Shown here: positions 54,960 to 63,681 of the stretch, in pieces
Layout of the letters: every line of letters begins with the position of its first letter
Position numbering within the stretch: the first letter of the stretch is position 1
Source of the DNA: Anaerolineae bacterium
GTDB lineage: Bacteria; Chloroflexota; Anaerolineae; 4572-78; J111
Assembly (NCBI GenBank): GCA_023382535.1
Contig: JAHDWA010000019.1
Span: 76,541-140,540 of the forward strand
Reading direction: 5' to 3'
DNA: 64,000 nucleotides
The notes under the pieces: generated by a model
Told to the model about the DNA's origin: nothing
What the model saw: the letters and a program-made list of their open reading frames with translations, nothing else
Databases searched by the model: none
Program-made: the position numbers and the translations under genes

Positions 54960-55427
54960 TCAACCGCGCTTGCGGTTGGTACCGCCGTATTTCTTGATCA
55001 GAATATCGTCAAGATGATCAGCCGTGGCCATGACCGAATGAATGAACTTGGCAAAGTCACCCCGCTGGAGTTCCATAATGGAGCGGGTAACGGATACAAA
55101 TACTGTTTCATTCTTAATCCCCAGCCGTTCCACACTGGCCATGACTAAATTCAGTTCAAGCAGTTCACGCATCAGGGGTAGGATCAACTCTTTATCTGAA
55201 GGTAGGGGCATCACTACCGCCTCAGCTCGCAAAAAGAGTTCACCTTCATCCGACTCAAGCACACCGGCCCGGCCTTCGGCGGAACCCATTTGAAACCAGC
55301 GCCAGCCCTGTTCGTCTGTTCGAGCAGCCGGGTCGGTATAGCCTACATCACGCATAAAGGCATCAATTTGACCTTCAGCGGCTAACTTCAATTGTTTGCG
55401 TTTTTCAGGGGATAAAGTAGCAGTCAT
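54960..55427 (-). CDS. YbjN / CesT-like small protein
   Basis: The ATG at 55427 is preferred because GGAGGAAAG lies just upstream (the longer ATG at 55442 contains that site). About 155 residues with a basic helical start (LSPEKRKQLKLAAEGQIDAF) and an alpha/beta core (GWRWFQMGSAEGRAGVLES, ELFLRAEAVVMPLP, NETVFVSVTRSIMELQRGDF), which resembles the type III secretion chaperone-like YbjN fold. Such proteins appear next to trypsin and STAND genes in conflict operons. A chaperone or adaptor for the protease is inferred. 17 bases separate it from STAND-1. Confidence 0.65.
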   Translation of the reverse strand: MTATLSPEKRKQLKLAAEGQIDAFMRDVGYTDPAARTDEQGWRWFQMGSAEGRAGVLESDEGELFLRAEAVVMPLPSDKELILPLMRELLELNLVMASVERLGIKNETVFVSVTRSIMELQRGDFAKFIHSVMATADHLDDILIKKYGGTNRKRG

Positions 55428-55442
55428 CGTGCTTTCCTCCAT

Positions 55443-56408
55443 TTAGCCTTGCGGCTCAGTTTCGGTTACAAATTGGACCCCGCAGTTGCGGCAATACCAA
55501 ACAGGTTTTTTATAGTCAGTAAAACCACAGCCCGGGCAATAACGAGCATTGAGGCATTTGTCCCGGCCGTTTTTAAGCGCCAGATCAAGATCAACCCTCA
55601 GGTAATCCAGCGGCAGAGCAAAGCGGGCATTTGCTGCCTCGGCGTGACCCCACAGGTTGATCCCGATTACACCATGCTGCGTAAGCAAAGGACCACCAGA
55701 GTTGCCGTGATAAATAGCGGTATCCGTTTGAATCCACTCAATGCCATTAATACGCTGGCGAGGGTTACTAATAATGCCGCGAGAGACGGTCTTGTGCAGG
55801 CCATTAGGACTACCGATCGCCAGGGCGGTTTGGGCCGGGCGAATTTTCTGAGGATCAGCTATGGGAATAGTGGGGAAGGGACCATCGGCCAACAGCCAGA
55901 TCAAGGCAAAGTCGAGTTGGCGATGCGAACAAAAAACAAACCCGTCGAACAGCCGGTCGTCCACCAAACCCACCTTAACTTGACGCAGAGAGTAACGGTT
56001 TTCATCAATTACATGCCGGCCGGTTACGACCAATCCGTCAGGATGAATGATAAACCCGGCACCTAAACCATCCTCCGTGAAAATTGCAACCGTGGCTTGT
56101 AATGCCTTTTCGGCGATATCGGCCAGGTCTCCCTGACCGCTGCTCCAAATTGGGTCTGGGGCCGTCGGTGGTGAAGGGGACGTGGCCAGGGTAAGCACAA
56201 TGGTCTCATCTAAGTCTGTGACCGGACTAATCTCAGTTCGCAGACCACAGCTTTCCAGAGCTTCAGTAATCTCGGCCAGTGCTCGCTCGGTGCGGCGTTT
56301 GTAACCAAAACCACCAAGTAGTTTTCGGAAGGGGACCCGAGTGGATAGATTTTTATTCCGCTCGGCCCGGGCAGCTAAAGTGGCTGCATAAGGGTGGAGG
56401 TTAGACAT
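55443..56408 (-). CDS. Trypsin-like (S1C) serine protease with C-terminal zinc ribbon
   Basis: 321 residues. An N-terminal domain of about 90 residues (KRRTERALAEITEALESCGL) may be an effector-associated module. The protease domain has His132 (VTGRHVI), Asp166 (RQLDFALI) and Ser237 (HGNSGGPL), a complete catalytic triad. The last 35 residues form a zinc ribbon with CPGC (291, 294) and CRNC (306, 309). No signal peptide, so it acts in the cytoplasm and probably as a defence effector or activating protease rather than a DegP-type periplasmic enzyme. Located between brxC and the YbjN-like gene. Confidence 0.87.
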   Translation of the reverse strand: MSNLHPYAATLAARAERNKNLSTRVPFRKLLGGFGYKRRTERALAEITEALESCGLRTEISPVTDLDETIVLTLATSPSPPTAPDPIWSSGQGDLADIAEKALQATVAIFTEDGLGAGFIIHPDGLVVTGRHVIDENRYSLRQVKVGLVDDRLFDGFVFCSHRQLDFALIWLLADGPFPTIPIADPQKIRPAQTALAIGSPNGLHKTVSRGIISNPRQRINGIEWIQTDTAIYHGNSGGPLLTQHGVIGINLWGHAEAANARFALPLDYLRVDLDLALKNGRDKCLNARYCPGCGFTDYKKPVWYCRNCGVQFVTETEPQG

Positions 56409-56430
56409 TGCTTACTCCTTTCAGCATCAT

Positions 56431-59400
56431 TTAGAGAGCCTTATACTCATCAAGTTGTTCTTGGCCCTCACGTTCCAGCACAATCTTCACTCGCACCAAA
56501 TCGGGGTTAAGGCCCTTGAGTCTAGCGGCAAGGTAAGCCTCCCACTCAGTGCGTAAATCGGCGATGGTCAAAGCGCTGCCGTGACGGAGCAGGGTTTGAG
56601 CCAGGTCGGTCAGGTCCAGCTCGACCGGCTGTAAATCACTGGCCAGTTCATGCAGGGCAGCCAGTAATTCGTCAGACAAGAGACCTTCGTCCAACTGGCC
56701 GCGCTGGGTTAGGGCCTCAACCGTAGCCCGATGGGGTGGTGTCAGCAGCGGCAGCCGTCCGGCCAGGTTGGGCAGCTCTTTGAATAGTTGCTCTTGCCAG
56801 CGCTGCCATAAATCACCCAGGCGAGCGTCAATTTCAGCCAGACGGCCCGGCAGATCAGGCAGGCCGGCCACATTGTCGGGAAAGCGGCAGTAAGGACAGG
56901 TGACAAAGGTATCGAGCGCCTGGGCGCTAAACTGCTGGCAGCGGCGCTGCTCCAGGTGCTGTAACTCCAGGGCCAGGAGGTTAAACTCCGCCCCTGAGAT
57001 AAAAGGCAAAGCTCTAAGCCGGTTGAGCGCCTGGTAACGCGGCGATTGGCGTATGGCAACCAGGTTAGTCCAGGGGGCCTGGTCGCCTACCAGCCGGGCA
57101 TGCAGCCCGTAGTAAAGCTGGTTGTACTTCTGCTGAAACTGGGCTAACTTGCCCTTAAGCGGGCGGCGTTGGTCAGCTTTGAACAGCAGTTTAGGATCAG
57201 TGTAAATCGTCCGGCTGTCGGCAGCAATTCGCCGCAGGTCAGCGATAGTCGCTTGCTCCGCCGCTGTCAACAACCCGGATTTCAACCGGGTCTCCAAACC
57301 GTCAAGGACGGCTATGGCCTCGCTCTGTCGTTTCAGCCCCGTCGCCAGGCCGTCATGCCAATCGGCCAGGAAGCCGGTCAAGGTGTCCAGATCGGCCAGG
57401 CGATCCTGCAAGGTTTGGCGAAAATCAGGCTGGGTCTCCAGCTTACCCAGGTGGGAGACCGTGCTGGCCGAGCTGTAGTGGTTGAGTGGCTGGTCCAGCC
57501 AGGCCAACTGGCTTTGCAGCATTTGTAACTGCGGCCAGGGCAGCTCCGGATAAGTTAGGGCCTGGTTCAGGATGGTTTGCAGGTCGGTGCGTAACCCGGT
57601 GAGCTTGCTTTTTAATTCCTGCCCCCGCTCCCGCAGCGCCTTGACCGCCTCGGTGCGGCTGTCTTTATCCCGCACCAACCCGGCCTGCAGGCCCAATAAA
57701 TTAAACAGGGCCGCTACACCCTCGGCGTCAATATCCTTGTCTCGTTCCAGATAACGAATTTCCTCAAATAGGTCTGTGCCCTGTTTCAACAGCGGTCCTA
57801 CATCGCCGGCGTGCAGGCGCGCTCCGCCCTGCCGGACCAGCAGCAGATAGCCGTTAAAAACCAACGCCCCCAATAGTAGGTAGACCAGTTCGCGGGGTAG
57901 GCCCCAGGGAGGACGCTCAAACTCACGCAGTAGGTCGTCGAGGTCGGTCAGTTTATTAACCTGGTCGTTGGCTTCAACCCGCTCCAAAATGAGACGGCAG
58001 GCCGGGGAATGGCTGGCGCTAAAATGGCCGTCCTTCATCGCCCCAAAGCTCTCCAGGTAGCCCCGGCTGTTCAAATCAAGCGCCTGGCTGGTAGCTTTGC
58101 TCAAAGCTTGCAGGGCGCGGCTGATTTCGCTGTTTATATTGGCCGCCGTCACGATGGTGCGGAAACTCGGGTAGTTGGGGTACTTATCGCTAAAGGTCTG
58201 ATCGAGCAGCGCCCCTTTAACGTGGTCAACTACGTCGGCCAGGGTCGTCATAGGCCGTGTCGTCGGTAAATCGCTGAGCGGGGTACGATGGCCGCCATGC
58301 AGGACATACCCCTGGCTCAGCAGGTGCCCCAGGTATCTGGCCTTGAACTCGTCAGTGGCCTTCTTTTGCAAGTCGGTCATAACCTTTTTATGCACCCCTT
58401 CTCGAGCCAGCAGTTCGGCGGCGCGAGCGCGGGTCAGCAGGCTGTTCAGTTCATCGGTGAAGGAGAAAGCCAGGATGACTTCTTCCTGGCGGGGCTGGCT
58501 GCTGGACCCGGCCAGCGGTCCTTGCACCACAAAACGGTAATCACCCCGCTGTAAGTTGGCCCCGTCGCTGGTTTGGCCGATGACCAGTACCCCCGGCCGA
58601 AAGGCTCGACGGGAAGGCCACGGAGCAGTATCATCAAAAAGGCTCAACCCGGCTACCAGAGGCTTGGGGTCTTTGTAACCTAGTTCAGTCTCGGCGATCT
58701 GGCGAAAAGCCAGATTGATCTCCTGTTTATCAACGGAGGCCAGAGCTTTTTTCTCGATAATGGCGTCGTAGTCATCAATCTTGGCCAGGTCCAGGTAGTA
58801 GCGCCCCTGGCTGTAATTGATATACTGGCCCACTGTAACCTCGCGGATGTTCTTCATAATCCGCTCGATGTTATCGCGGGCCATTTCAGGCTCGACCACC
58901 AGCCGGCCGGGTGGAGTGATAAACAGGGTGTTGGCCAATTCCTGGGAGGTAGCCCCGTTGTCCTTATCGCCGCCTAGCAGTTTGAGCACAGCCAGGGCCT
59001 TGATCAGATTCTTGGCATCTTCCCGGTAGCGGGCATCGAGCAAATCTACCTTGGCCTGGAGGGTCTGCGTCACTGTAACCACCTGGTTGACGCTGGGCAA
59101 GTTGCGGATTTCGTGCGTAGCATCGATCAGGTCAAAAACCCGGTCATAGGTGATAAATTGAGGCGCAGGCTGATTGAGGAGAGGTTTGACATTGTTGACC
59201 GTAAAGCCAATAATGCCCCGATTTTCAAAGTAAGGCAGTTGCTCAAAGACATCAATCACGTAGGGGTGAATGGGGAACAGGTCAATATAACGATCAAGCT
59301 GAGGGGTCAGATTGGTGAAGTACTGCTTGTGGTCGCTCAGCAAGCCCTGCAATTTCAAGCGCTGGTCGGCATCTTTACGCACCACCCGATTGGTCAACAC

Positions 59401-60150
59401 CTGGGCCACATCTTCTTTGGTAATCGTTACGGTTACAAAACGCTGGTTAATGCGGGCGATGCTCTCGGCCTGGTCCACATACTTGGGATTGGTAAAGACA
59501 TGCTCTTGCATGGCCCCAATGTAGAGAAAGTCGCTGTCCTGGCTCACTTCACCCAACTCGCGCAGCAGGGCCAGATCGTAGGCCATCTCCTCTTTAGACT
59601 TCTGCTTAAGAAAATCGGAGATTTCGTCCACAATGACGACCAAGCCCGCCTCCGGGTCCTCATTTTTGATCGCTGCCAGAATGTCGAGGACGTTCTGTTT
59701 GTTGTCGTAATCGCGGCTGATGTCAACCTGCTTGACGTCGGTATCATATTTTTGTTGCAACTGCTGATAGACTTGATCAAAAAAGATATGGCGCAGTGAG
59801 ACTTCTGCCGCTGCTCCCAGCTCAAACTTGACGACCAGGTAGCGTCGCTGTAACGCCTCGGCCCTGGCCCGAACTTCCGGTTCACTTACCAGAGAGCGTA
59901 AGTGCGGATGCTCCAGCAGAGCAGCTACAAAGGCTAGAAAGTGGCTCTTACCGGTGCCATAATTGCCAACCACGTTGAACGATTTGTGGGTCATTCCGGA
60001 CAAGAGTTCAAGCATATAGAGCAAGTTGCGGCGCAATCCGTCGGAAATGACATACTTCTCGACGATCTCCTGGGCCTGTTCATCCTTGCGCAGCTTGATG
60101 ACTTCTTCGACTTCTTCAAAATGAAGCAGATCACGAATAAAAAAAGACAT
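56431..60150 (-). CDS. brxC: BrxC, large P-loop ATPase of BREX
   Basis: 1239 residues. N-terminal ATPase with VVGNYGTGKSHFLAF (Walker A 62-69) and GLVVIVDEISDFLKQKS (Walker B), followed by the helical BrxC/PglY body. A late CPYCRFPDN segment has one CxxC pair. BrxC is conserved in nearly all BREX types and is an AAA-like DNA or complex-remodelling ATPase. The start ATG lies 3 bases after the brxF stop, in the canonical brxF-brxC order. Confidence 0.9.
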   Translation of the reverse strand: MSFFIRDLLHFEEVEEVIKLRKDEQAQEIVEKYVISDGLRRNLLYMLELLSGMTHKSFNVVGNYGTGKSHFLAFVAALLEHPHLRSLVSEPEVRARAEALQRRYLVVKFELGAAAEVSLRHIFFDQVYQQLQQKYDTDVKQVDISRDYDNKQNVLDILAAIKNEDPEAGLVVIVDEISDFLKQKSKEEMAYDLALLRELGEVSQDSDFLYIGAMQEHVFTNPKYVDQAESIARINQRFVTVTITKEDVAQVLTNRVVRKDADQRLKLQGLLSDHKQYFTNLTPQLDRYIDLFPIHPYVIDVFEQLPYFENRGIIGFTVNNVKPLLNQPAPQFITYDRVFDLIDATHEIRNLPSVNQVVTVTQTLQAKVDLLDARYREDAKNLIKALAVLKLLGGDKDNGATSQELANTLFITPPGRLVVEPEMARDNIERIMKNIREVTVGQYINYSQGRYYLDLAKIDDYDAIIEKKALASVDKQEINLAFRQIAETELGYKDPKPLVAGLSLFDDTAPWPSRRAFRPGVLVIGQTSDGANLQRGDYRFVVQGPLAGSSSQPRQEEVILAFSFTDELNSLLTRARAAELLAREGVHKKVMTDLQKKATDEFKARYLGHLLSQGYVLHGGHRTPLSDLPTTRPMTTLADVVDHVKGALLDQTFSDKYPNYPSFRTIVTAANINSEISRALQALSKATSQALDLNSRGYLESFGAMKDGHFSASHSPACRLILERVEANDQVNKLTDLDDLLREFERPPWGLPRELVYLLLGALVFNGYLLLVRQGGARLHAGDVGPLLKQGTDLFEEIRYLERDKDIDAEGVAALFNLLGLQAGLVRDKDSRTEAVKALRERGQELKSKLTGLRTDLQTILNQALTYPELPWPQLQMLQSQLAWLDQPLNHYSSASTVSHLGKLETQPDFRQTLQDRLADLDTLTGFLADWHDGLATGLKRQSEAIAVLDGLETRLKSGLLTAAEQATIADLRRIAADSRTIYTDPKLLFKADQRRPLKGKLAQFQQKYNQLYYGLHARLVGDQAPWTNLVAIRQSPRYQALNRLRALPFISGAEFNLLALELQHLEQRRCQQFSAQALDTFVTCPYCRFPDNVAGLPDLPGRLAEIDARLGDLWQRWQEQLFKELPNLAGRLPLLTPPHRATVEALTQRGQLDEGLLSDELLAALHELASDLQPVELDLTDLAQTLLRHGSALTIADLRTEWEAYLAARLKGLNPDLVRVKIVLEREGQEQLDEYKAL

Positions 60151-60153
60151 GGA

Positions 60154-60630
60154 CTAGATTTCTTTCATCTCAATGCAGGTGAATTCATCCAGAGGCATTT
60201 TTAGATAATCGGCTTGACCAAGGGTGGAGTATTCGGCGTAGTTACCGGCTCGCCGCGCCGGCAGAGCCAGTACTATAGGGCGCTGGCGGGACATACGCTT
60301 GAAGGTATCAATCGGGTTGAGCTTAGCTAGTTCGGGGGAAAAGAGGATTTCAATGTTATCAATCAGCAACGGCTCCTGGTTCGGTGATAGTTCGTCACAG
60401 AGAACATCAACCATTTTGTGAGCCGTCACTCCATCTTTGTACTGCCGGCGTGGCAAGGTCAGCAGCCGCTCGGTCAGTTCCAGGTTCAGATTCACATACT
60501 TGCCGTTGATTTCGGAGGCTATATTTTTCAGTAGCGCCGTCTTGCCGGCATTAAACGTTCCTAACAAAATTACCAGCTTATGGCGGTCAGCAGAAACGGT
60601 GTGGATAACTTCAATCAGTCGGTTGCTCAT
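60154..60630 (-). CDS. brxF: BrxF, small BREX type 3 ATPase
   Basis: 158 residues starting MSNRLIEVIH; Walker A LLGTFNAGKTALLK (24-31), LLIDNIEILFSPEL (Walker B), VLALPARRAGN. Single-domain ATPase characteristic of type 3 loci, always beside brxC. ATG 60630 is chosen because AAGGA lies 7 bases upstream; the frame is open to 60657. First gene of the leftward defence operon, about 60 bases from a predicted promoter. Confidence 0.88.
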   Translation of the reverse strand: MSNRLIEVIHTVSADRHKLVILLGTFNAGKTALLKNIASEINGKYVNLNLELTERLLTLPRRQYKDGVTAHKMVDVLCDELSPNQEPLLIDNIEILFSPELAKLNPIDTFKRMSRQRPIVLALPARRAGNYAEYSTLGQADYLKMPLDEFTCIEMKEI

Positions 60631-60698
60631 GGGCTCGTCCTTGAGTCTGATCCTCAATAGCAGGGTTATTGGGGTTTTGAAAAACTATTTCTTGCTTG

Positions 60699-60728
60699 GC
60701 TATACCCAGGATTGCTGAATTTTGTAAA
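60699..60728 (-). promoter_or_regulatory. Predicted promoter of the BREX operon
   Basis: Reading the - strand, TTTACA (60728-60723) and TATAGC (60704-60699) are separated by 18 bases. Transcription would start near 60692, leaving about 60 bases of leader before brxF. It lies just downstream of a leftward terminator, as expected for an insulated operon start. An oppositely directed promoter overlaps it. Confidence 0.45.
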
Positions 60729-60862
60729 CTGACCCAAAAACGAAAAGCCGCTCAGTTTTGACTAAGCGGCGTAATGATGGTACGATAATTGCCATCTGAT
60801 CGGGTGCTTAGCTCACCTGGTCCAGGATTATCCCCTCGCCCTCACGAGGGGTTTTATTTTTA
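60713..60862 (+). ncRNA. Candidate structured RNA divergent from the BREX operon
   Basis: On the + strand, TTGAAA (60677-60682) and TATACC (60701-60706) make a weak promoter with an 18-base spacer. Downstream lie a hairpin (60747-60770), a second hairpin (60776-60781 with 60791-60796) and a strong CCCCTCG/CGAGGGG stem (60832-60851) followed by TTTTATTTTT, a rightward terminator. No long open frame exists in this stretch. A transcript of about 150 bases fits these signals. In the following part, 60863-61211, I see no gene or clear element, only AT-rich sequence. Confidence 0.4.
60731..60770 (-). terminator. Leftward intrinsic terminator upstream of brxF
   Basis: On the - strand, GCCGCT plus AGT pair with ACT plus AGCGGC (one mismatch, 4-base loop, 60770-60747), followed by TTTTCGTTTTT. 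It would end leftward transcripts coming from the PHAX-gene side before the BREX promoter. Confidence 0.65.
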
Positions 60863-61211
60863 CGATAAGATTTTAGTGGGTCTAAGCCCAATGTCGTATA
60901 GAGTAATTTAACTTCTCTATGATAACCATAAAACGTTCCTGCAAAAAGTGGCAAAAGTCACTGATTTTTGGTCAAAAAGTACTTCTTCTGATCCAGGATG
61001 AGCTAAAAAGCTACTTTTCCCCTTACTTCCCCGCCGTTACTCTATAGAACCTACGACCAATTAATGCAATTTGGCTTCCAGCCTCGAACCGTTACTATTG
61101 TAACATAAAATTGTGCAAAAAGAGCTATCAGTTTTATTCGGCCATCTTCGGTTTGCAATAATTTAGTCGGGGCTTATTTTTTAGGGGTGGCAGGAAGCTC
61201 TATTTCGTGAC

Positions 61212-61910
61212 CTACTTGTGAACCATTGCCTTTTGCTGCTCCCGTTTGGCCTGCTCCAACAATTTTGTTGTCGTGCTTTGGGCGTAGACCGTCATCGTCC
61301 CCATTTGACCAATACGCTTGTCGAAAACGGGGAAGCCTTCGATGATAAGTTTGTCATCCGGGTGTTTGAGGGACTCCTTGACCTTGTTCCACTGCTTGCG
61401 GGCAATGTAAACCACATACGTGGTTGGTTCAGCAGGAGGCGGGGGCAGTTCTTTGGGTAATGACGGAATCTTGCCACTCTGCACGCTGGTGATGACTACA
61501 TCATCTTTTTCAATAACTCGCCCTGGCCGGCCGATAAGAGTCAATTTCACAGTTGCCTCTCTTTTAGGTGATTTCAGGATTTCATTGATTAAAGCCGCAC
61601 CTTCTTCCCAGGTGAGAGGTTGAGGCTTGGCTTTGGGCGTAACAGCCGTCCGAGTTGGGCCAAAGATCGCCCAACGCTCTTTTGACGTGGTCTGGTTTTT
61701 GGCAAGCTTAAAGAAGACCCCGCCGGGAGTCCTACGCTGGCTGCCATCGTTGGTCAACAGGCCAGCCCCCTCGACCTCGATCTGCTGGGTCTGTTCCAGC
61801 AGTATCAGGGCACGTTCCTCCCCTAATACTGTAACCACCCTTTCGATGGTTCTGAGTGGCCCTGTTTCAGCCTCTCCAAGCGTCTCGGCGATTTTCTGAA
61901 CGGCGTTCAC
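61212..61910 (-). CDS. PHAX RNA-binding-domain protein
   Basis: 232 residues from GTG 61910 (AGGGAG upstream). Residues 1-85 match the PHAX RNA-binding domain (VQKIAETLGE, LRTIERVVTVLGEERALILLEQTQQIE, TNDGSQRRTPGGVFFKLAK), known from the eukaryotic snRNA export adaptor and from scattered bacteria including Chloroflexota. The C-terminal part is a beta-rich domain with VKLTLIGRPGRVIEKDDVVIT, APEPT-like proline stretch and YVVYIARKQWNKVKESLKHPDDKLIIEGFP. It probably binds single-stranded RNA; the role in bacteria is unknown. It lies between the defence operon and an insertion sequence. Confidence 0.85.
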   Translation of the reverse strand: MNAVQKIAETLGEAETGPLRTIERVVTVLGEERALILLEQTQQIEVEGAGLLTNDGSQRRTPGGVFFKLAKNQTTSKERWAIFGPTRTAVTPKAKPQPLTWEEGAALINEILKSPKREATVKLTLIGRPGRVIEKDDVVITSVQSGKIPSLPKELPPPPAEPTTYVVYIARKQWNKVKESLKHPDDKLIIEGFPVFDKRIGQMGTMTVYAQSTTTKLLEQAKREQQKAMVHK

Positions 61911-61999
61911 ATCTCCCTGCCCCTGAGATCATCTTTTGATCGCCCTCCATTTTAACACAGGTAGCGCAGCTAAACAATGACCTCAATTGAACATATTTA

Positions 62000-63487
62000 C
62001 CTAAACCTTGTCCAAAATAACGGCAACGTGCCAGGGTTCAAGGAGGGAACGTAAGGCCAAACCGAGTTGATAAGAGAAGCGATCATAATATTTTAAGACA
62101 AGCGTCGCCACGGTCTGGTCAGGGTTAAAAAAACAACACCATTGAAACACAACACGTCGCGGACCAAACGCAGCAAGCCCAACTTAGCGACGGATTGGCA
62201 GCGTTGGGCTAACCAATCGCGGCCCCAGATGAGCAGATTGTGAGCCAGGGCGTTGAGTTGGGTCAGCATTTGTTGAGCCGGGAAGCTTTTCTTGTTGCGT
62301 TTGGTAACCCCCAAGCCTTGTTTGTCTTGTTTGAGACCGATTTCGATGCCCCCGCCGCGCTGGTCATAGAAATAAACATAAGCCAGGAGAGTGGAACGAG
62401 GGTCGTCCTGGTCGGGATGACAGCCGGTGAGCAGTCTGACCAGAGTAGCGGATAAGGTAGAAAGGATGACCCCGACCCCATATTGCCCATTGCGTTTGCG
62501 GGTACGGACCGCAATCCGTTTGACCGGGGCGATGTACTCAGTCGCCAATAGCGTGACCCAGCCGACTTGGCGATCCGGCACCCGCGGATCGTCATACCAG
62601 GTGGTGACACTTTCGGCTAACAGACGAGCGCGTTGAGCGGAGTACTCCTTGGTTTGGAATTGATAGCCTTGTTCCAGTAACCAGTTGACATCATCCCGAC
62701 TGCCGCCGTGCCCATCAATCCGTAAAATGGTGTGGCTTCGTTTCGCCCGGTTCAACTCAAGTACCTGGGCCGCCCGGCTGACTAAGGCTTGTAACACTTG
62801 AGGCAAAGTGGTCTGACCCGGATAAAGCTGGTCCACGACCACTTCCTCATACAGACTAGCATAGACCCGGCCCAATTGTCGGCCCCGCCGGTTGCGCTGA
62901 TGGGCAAAATAGCCCTTACTGGCAAAGGCCGCTTTCGGACCACACGGTTGACCACTCAGGTCTACCTCTAACACTTGCCACTCCTGGTCATAGTTGTGGG
63001 CGTACCCGGCACTGTGGGCTTGATAGATGCTGATCACGGCTTGTTCCAGTTGGCTGACATTGAGGGCGGTACAGGCATTCAAGGTTTCACTAATGACTGA
63101 TTGTTCCGCACACCGGCTCCGACCAAAGGCCAGTTGTAAGGCTCGATCCGAGCGCAGGCGCGTGTTGGCTTCGACCAGTCCCTGACCCCCAGCCAGGATC
63201 GTCACCAGCGCATCGGTTAGCTTGTCCGTCGGGCTATCTTTGATTGTTTTTTGCTCTATTTTGACGGTATCGGCCATCGTCTTCACAATACCCAGTTGTC
63301 TGATTTTCAAACCCAAGGCGACCAGGGTCGCCCGGGGGATAATCTGACAATTTAATTCAGTTGTGTTACTGTTCAACATGGTGATGAGCCTCCTATGGCT
63401 TTTTAATTTGGTCATTATGAACCATAGTTTGGTTCATCACCCCTTTTTTCGGCAAGCTCATCGCCACTATTTTGGCCTAAATTTAGG
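62000..63487 (-). mobile_element. Complete IS1380-like insertion sequence
   Basis: 1488-bp element with imperfect terminal inverted repeats (62000-62031 and 63456-63487, both beginning CCTAAA from the outside) and flanked by a direct repeat TATTTA at 61994-61999 and 63488-63493. One transposase gene fills it. IS1380 elements such as ISEcp1 also start CCTA, and their size is similar. Intact ends, target duplication and an open transposase suggest recent insertion. It separates the PHAX gene from the DUF4874-like gene. Confidence 0.85.
62093..63379 (-). CDS. IS1380-like DDE transposase
   Basis: 427 residues from ATG 63379, which has AGGAGG upstream; a longer frame reaches 63415. Landmarks are the first catalytic Asp in LEVDLSGQPCG, the second in ILRIDGHGGSRDD, and the Y-x2-R-x3-E-x6-K block YDQRGGGIEIGLKQDKQGLG. 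The C-terminus has the usual LNALAHNLLIW helix. It cuts and pastes its own element. No frameshift. Confidence 0.9.
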   Translation of the reverse strand: MLNSNTTELNCQIIPRATLVALGLKIRQLGIVKTMADTVKIEQKTIKDSPTDKLTDALVTILAGGQGLVEANTRLRSDRALQLAFGRSRCAEQSVISETLNACTALNVSQLEQAVISIYQAHSAGYAHNYDQEWQVLEVDLSGQPCGPKAAFASKGYFAHQRNRRGRQLGRVYASLYEEVVVDQLYPGQTTLPQVLQALVSRAAQVLELNRAKRSHTILRIDGHGGSRDDVNWLLEQGYQFQTKEYSAQRARLLAESVTTWYDDPRVPDRQVGWVTLLATEYIAPVKRIAVRTRKRNGQYGVGVILSTLSATLVRLLTGCHPDQDDPRSTLLAYVYFYDQRGGGIEIGLKQDKQGLGVTKRNKKSFPAQQMLTQLNALAHNLLIWGRDWLAQRCQSVAKLGLLRLVRDVLCFNGVVFLTLTRPWRRLS

Positions 63488-63509
63488 TATTTAAGCAGCG
63501 GTCGGAGTA

Positions 63510-63538
63510 TTCAAAGTTCAGGCCAAGTATGATATACT
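63510..63538 (+). promoter_or_regulatory. Predicted extended -10 promoter
   Basis: TTCAAA at 63510-63515, a 17-base spacer and TATACT at 63533-63538 preceded by TGA (extended -10). Start would be near 63545, about 135 bases before the next gene. It lies just outside the insertion sequence, so it belongs to the host flank. Confidence 0.5.
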
Positions 63539-63681
63539 GGACTCAGGGAACAAATCGGCTCTGACCTTTTCAAGACGTGTCCTGCTGGGTCTTCTGGCGA
63601 CTTTGCTGATTTCTAGCAACAGCCCAACGGCGGTATAGCCACTGCTGCCTCGGTTTCAAGCTGGTATCATCAGGAGGGGCC

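Noticed and set aside
60747..60851. CRISPR array or tRNA gene in the gap before brxF
   Set aside because: The hairpins differ from each other, no regular repeat-spacer pattern exists, and no cloverleaf or CCA end is visible.
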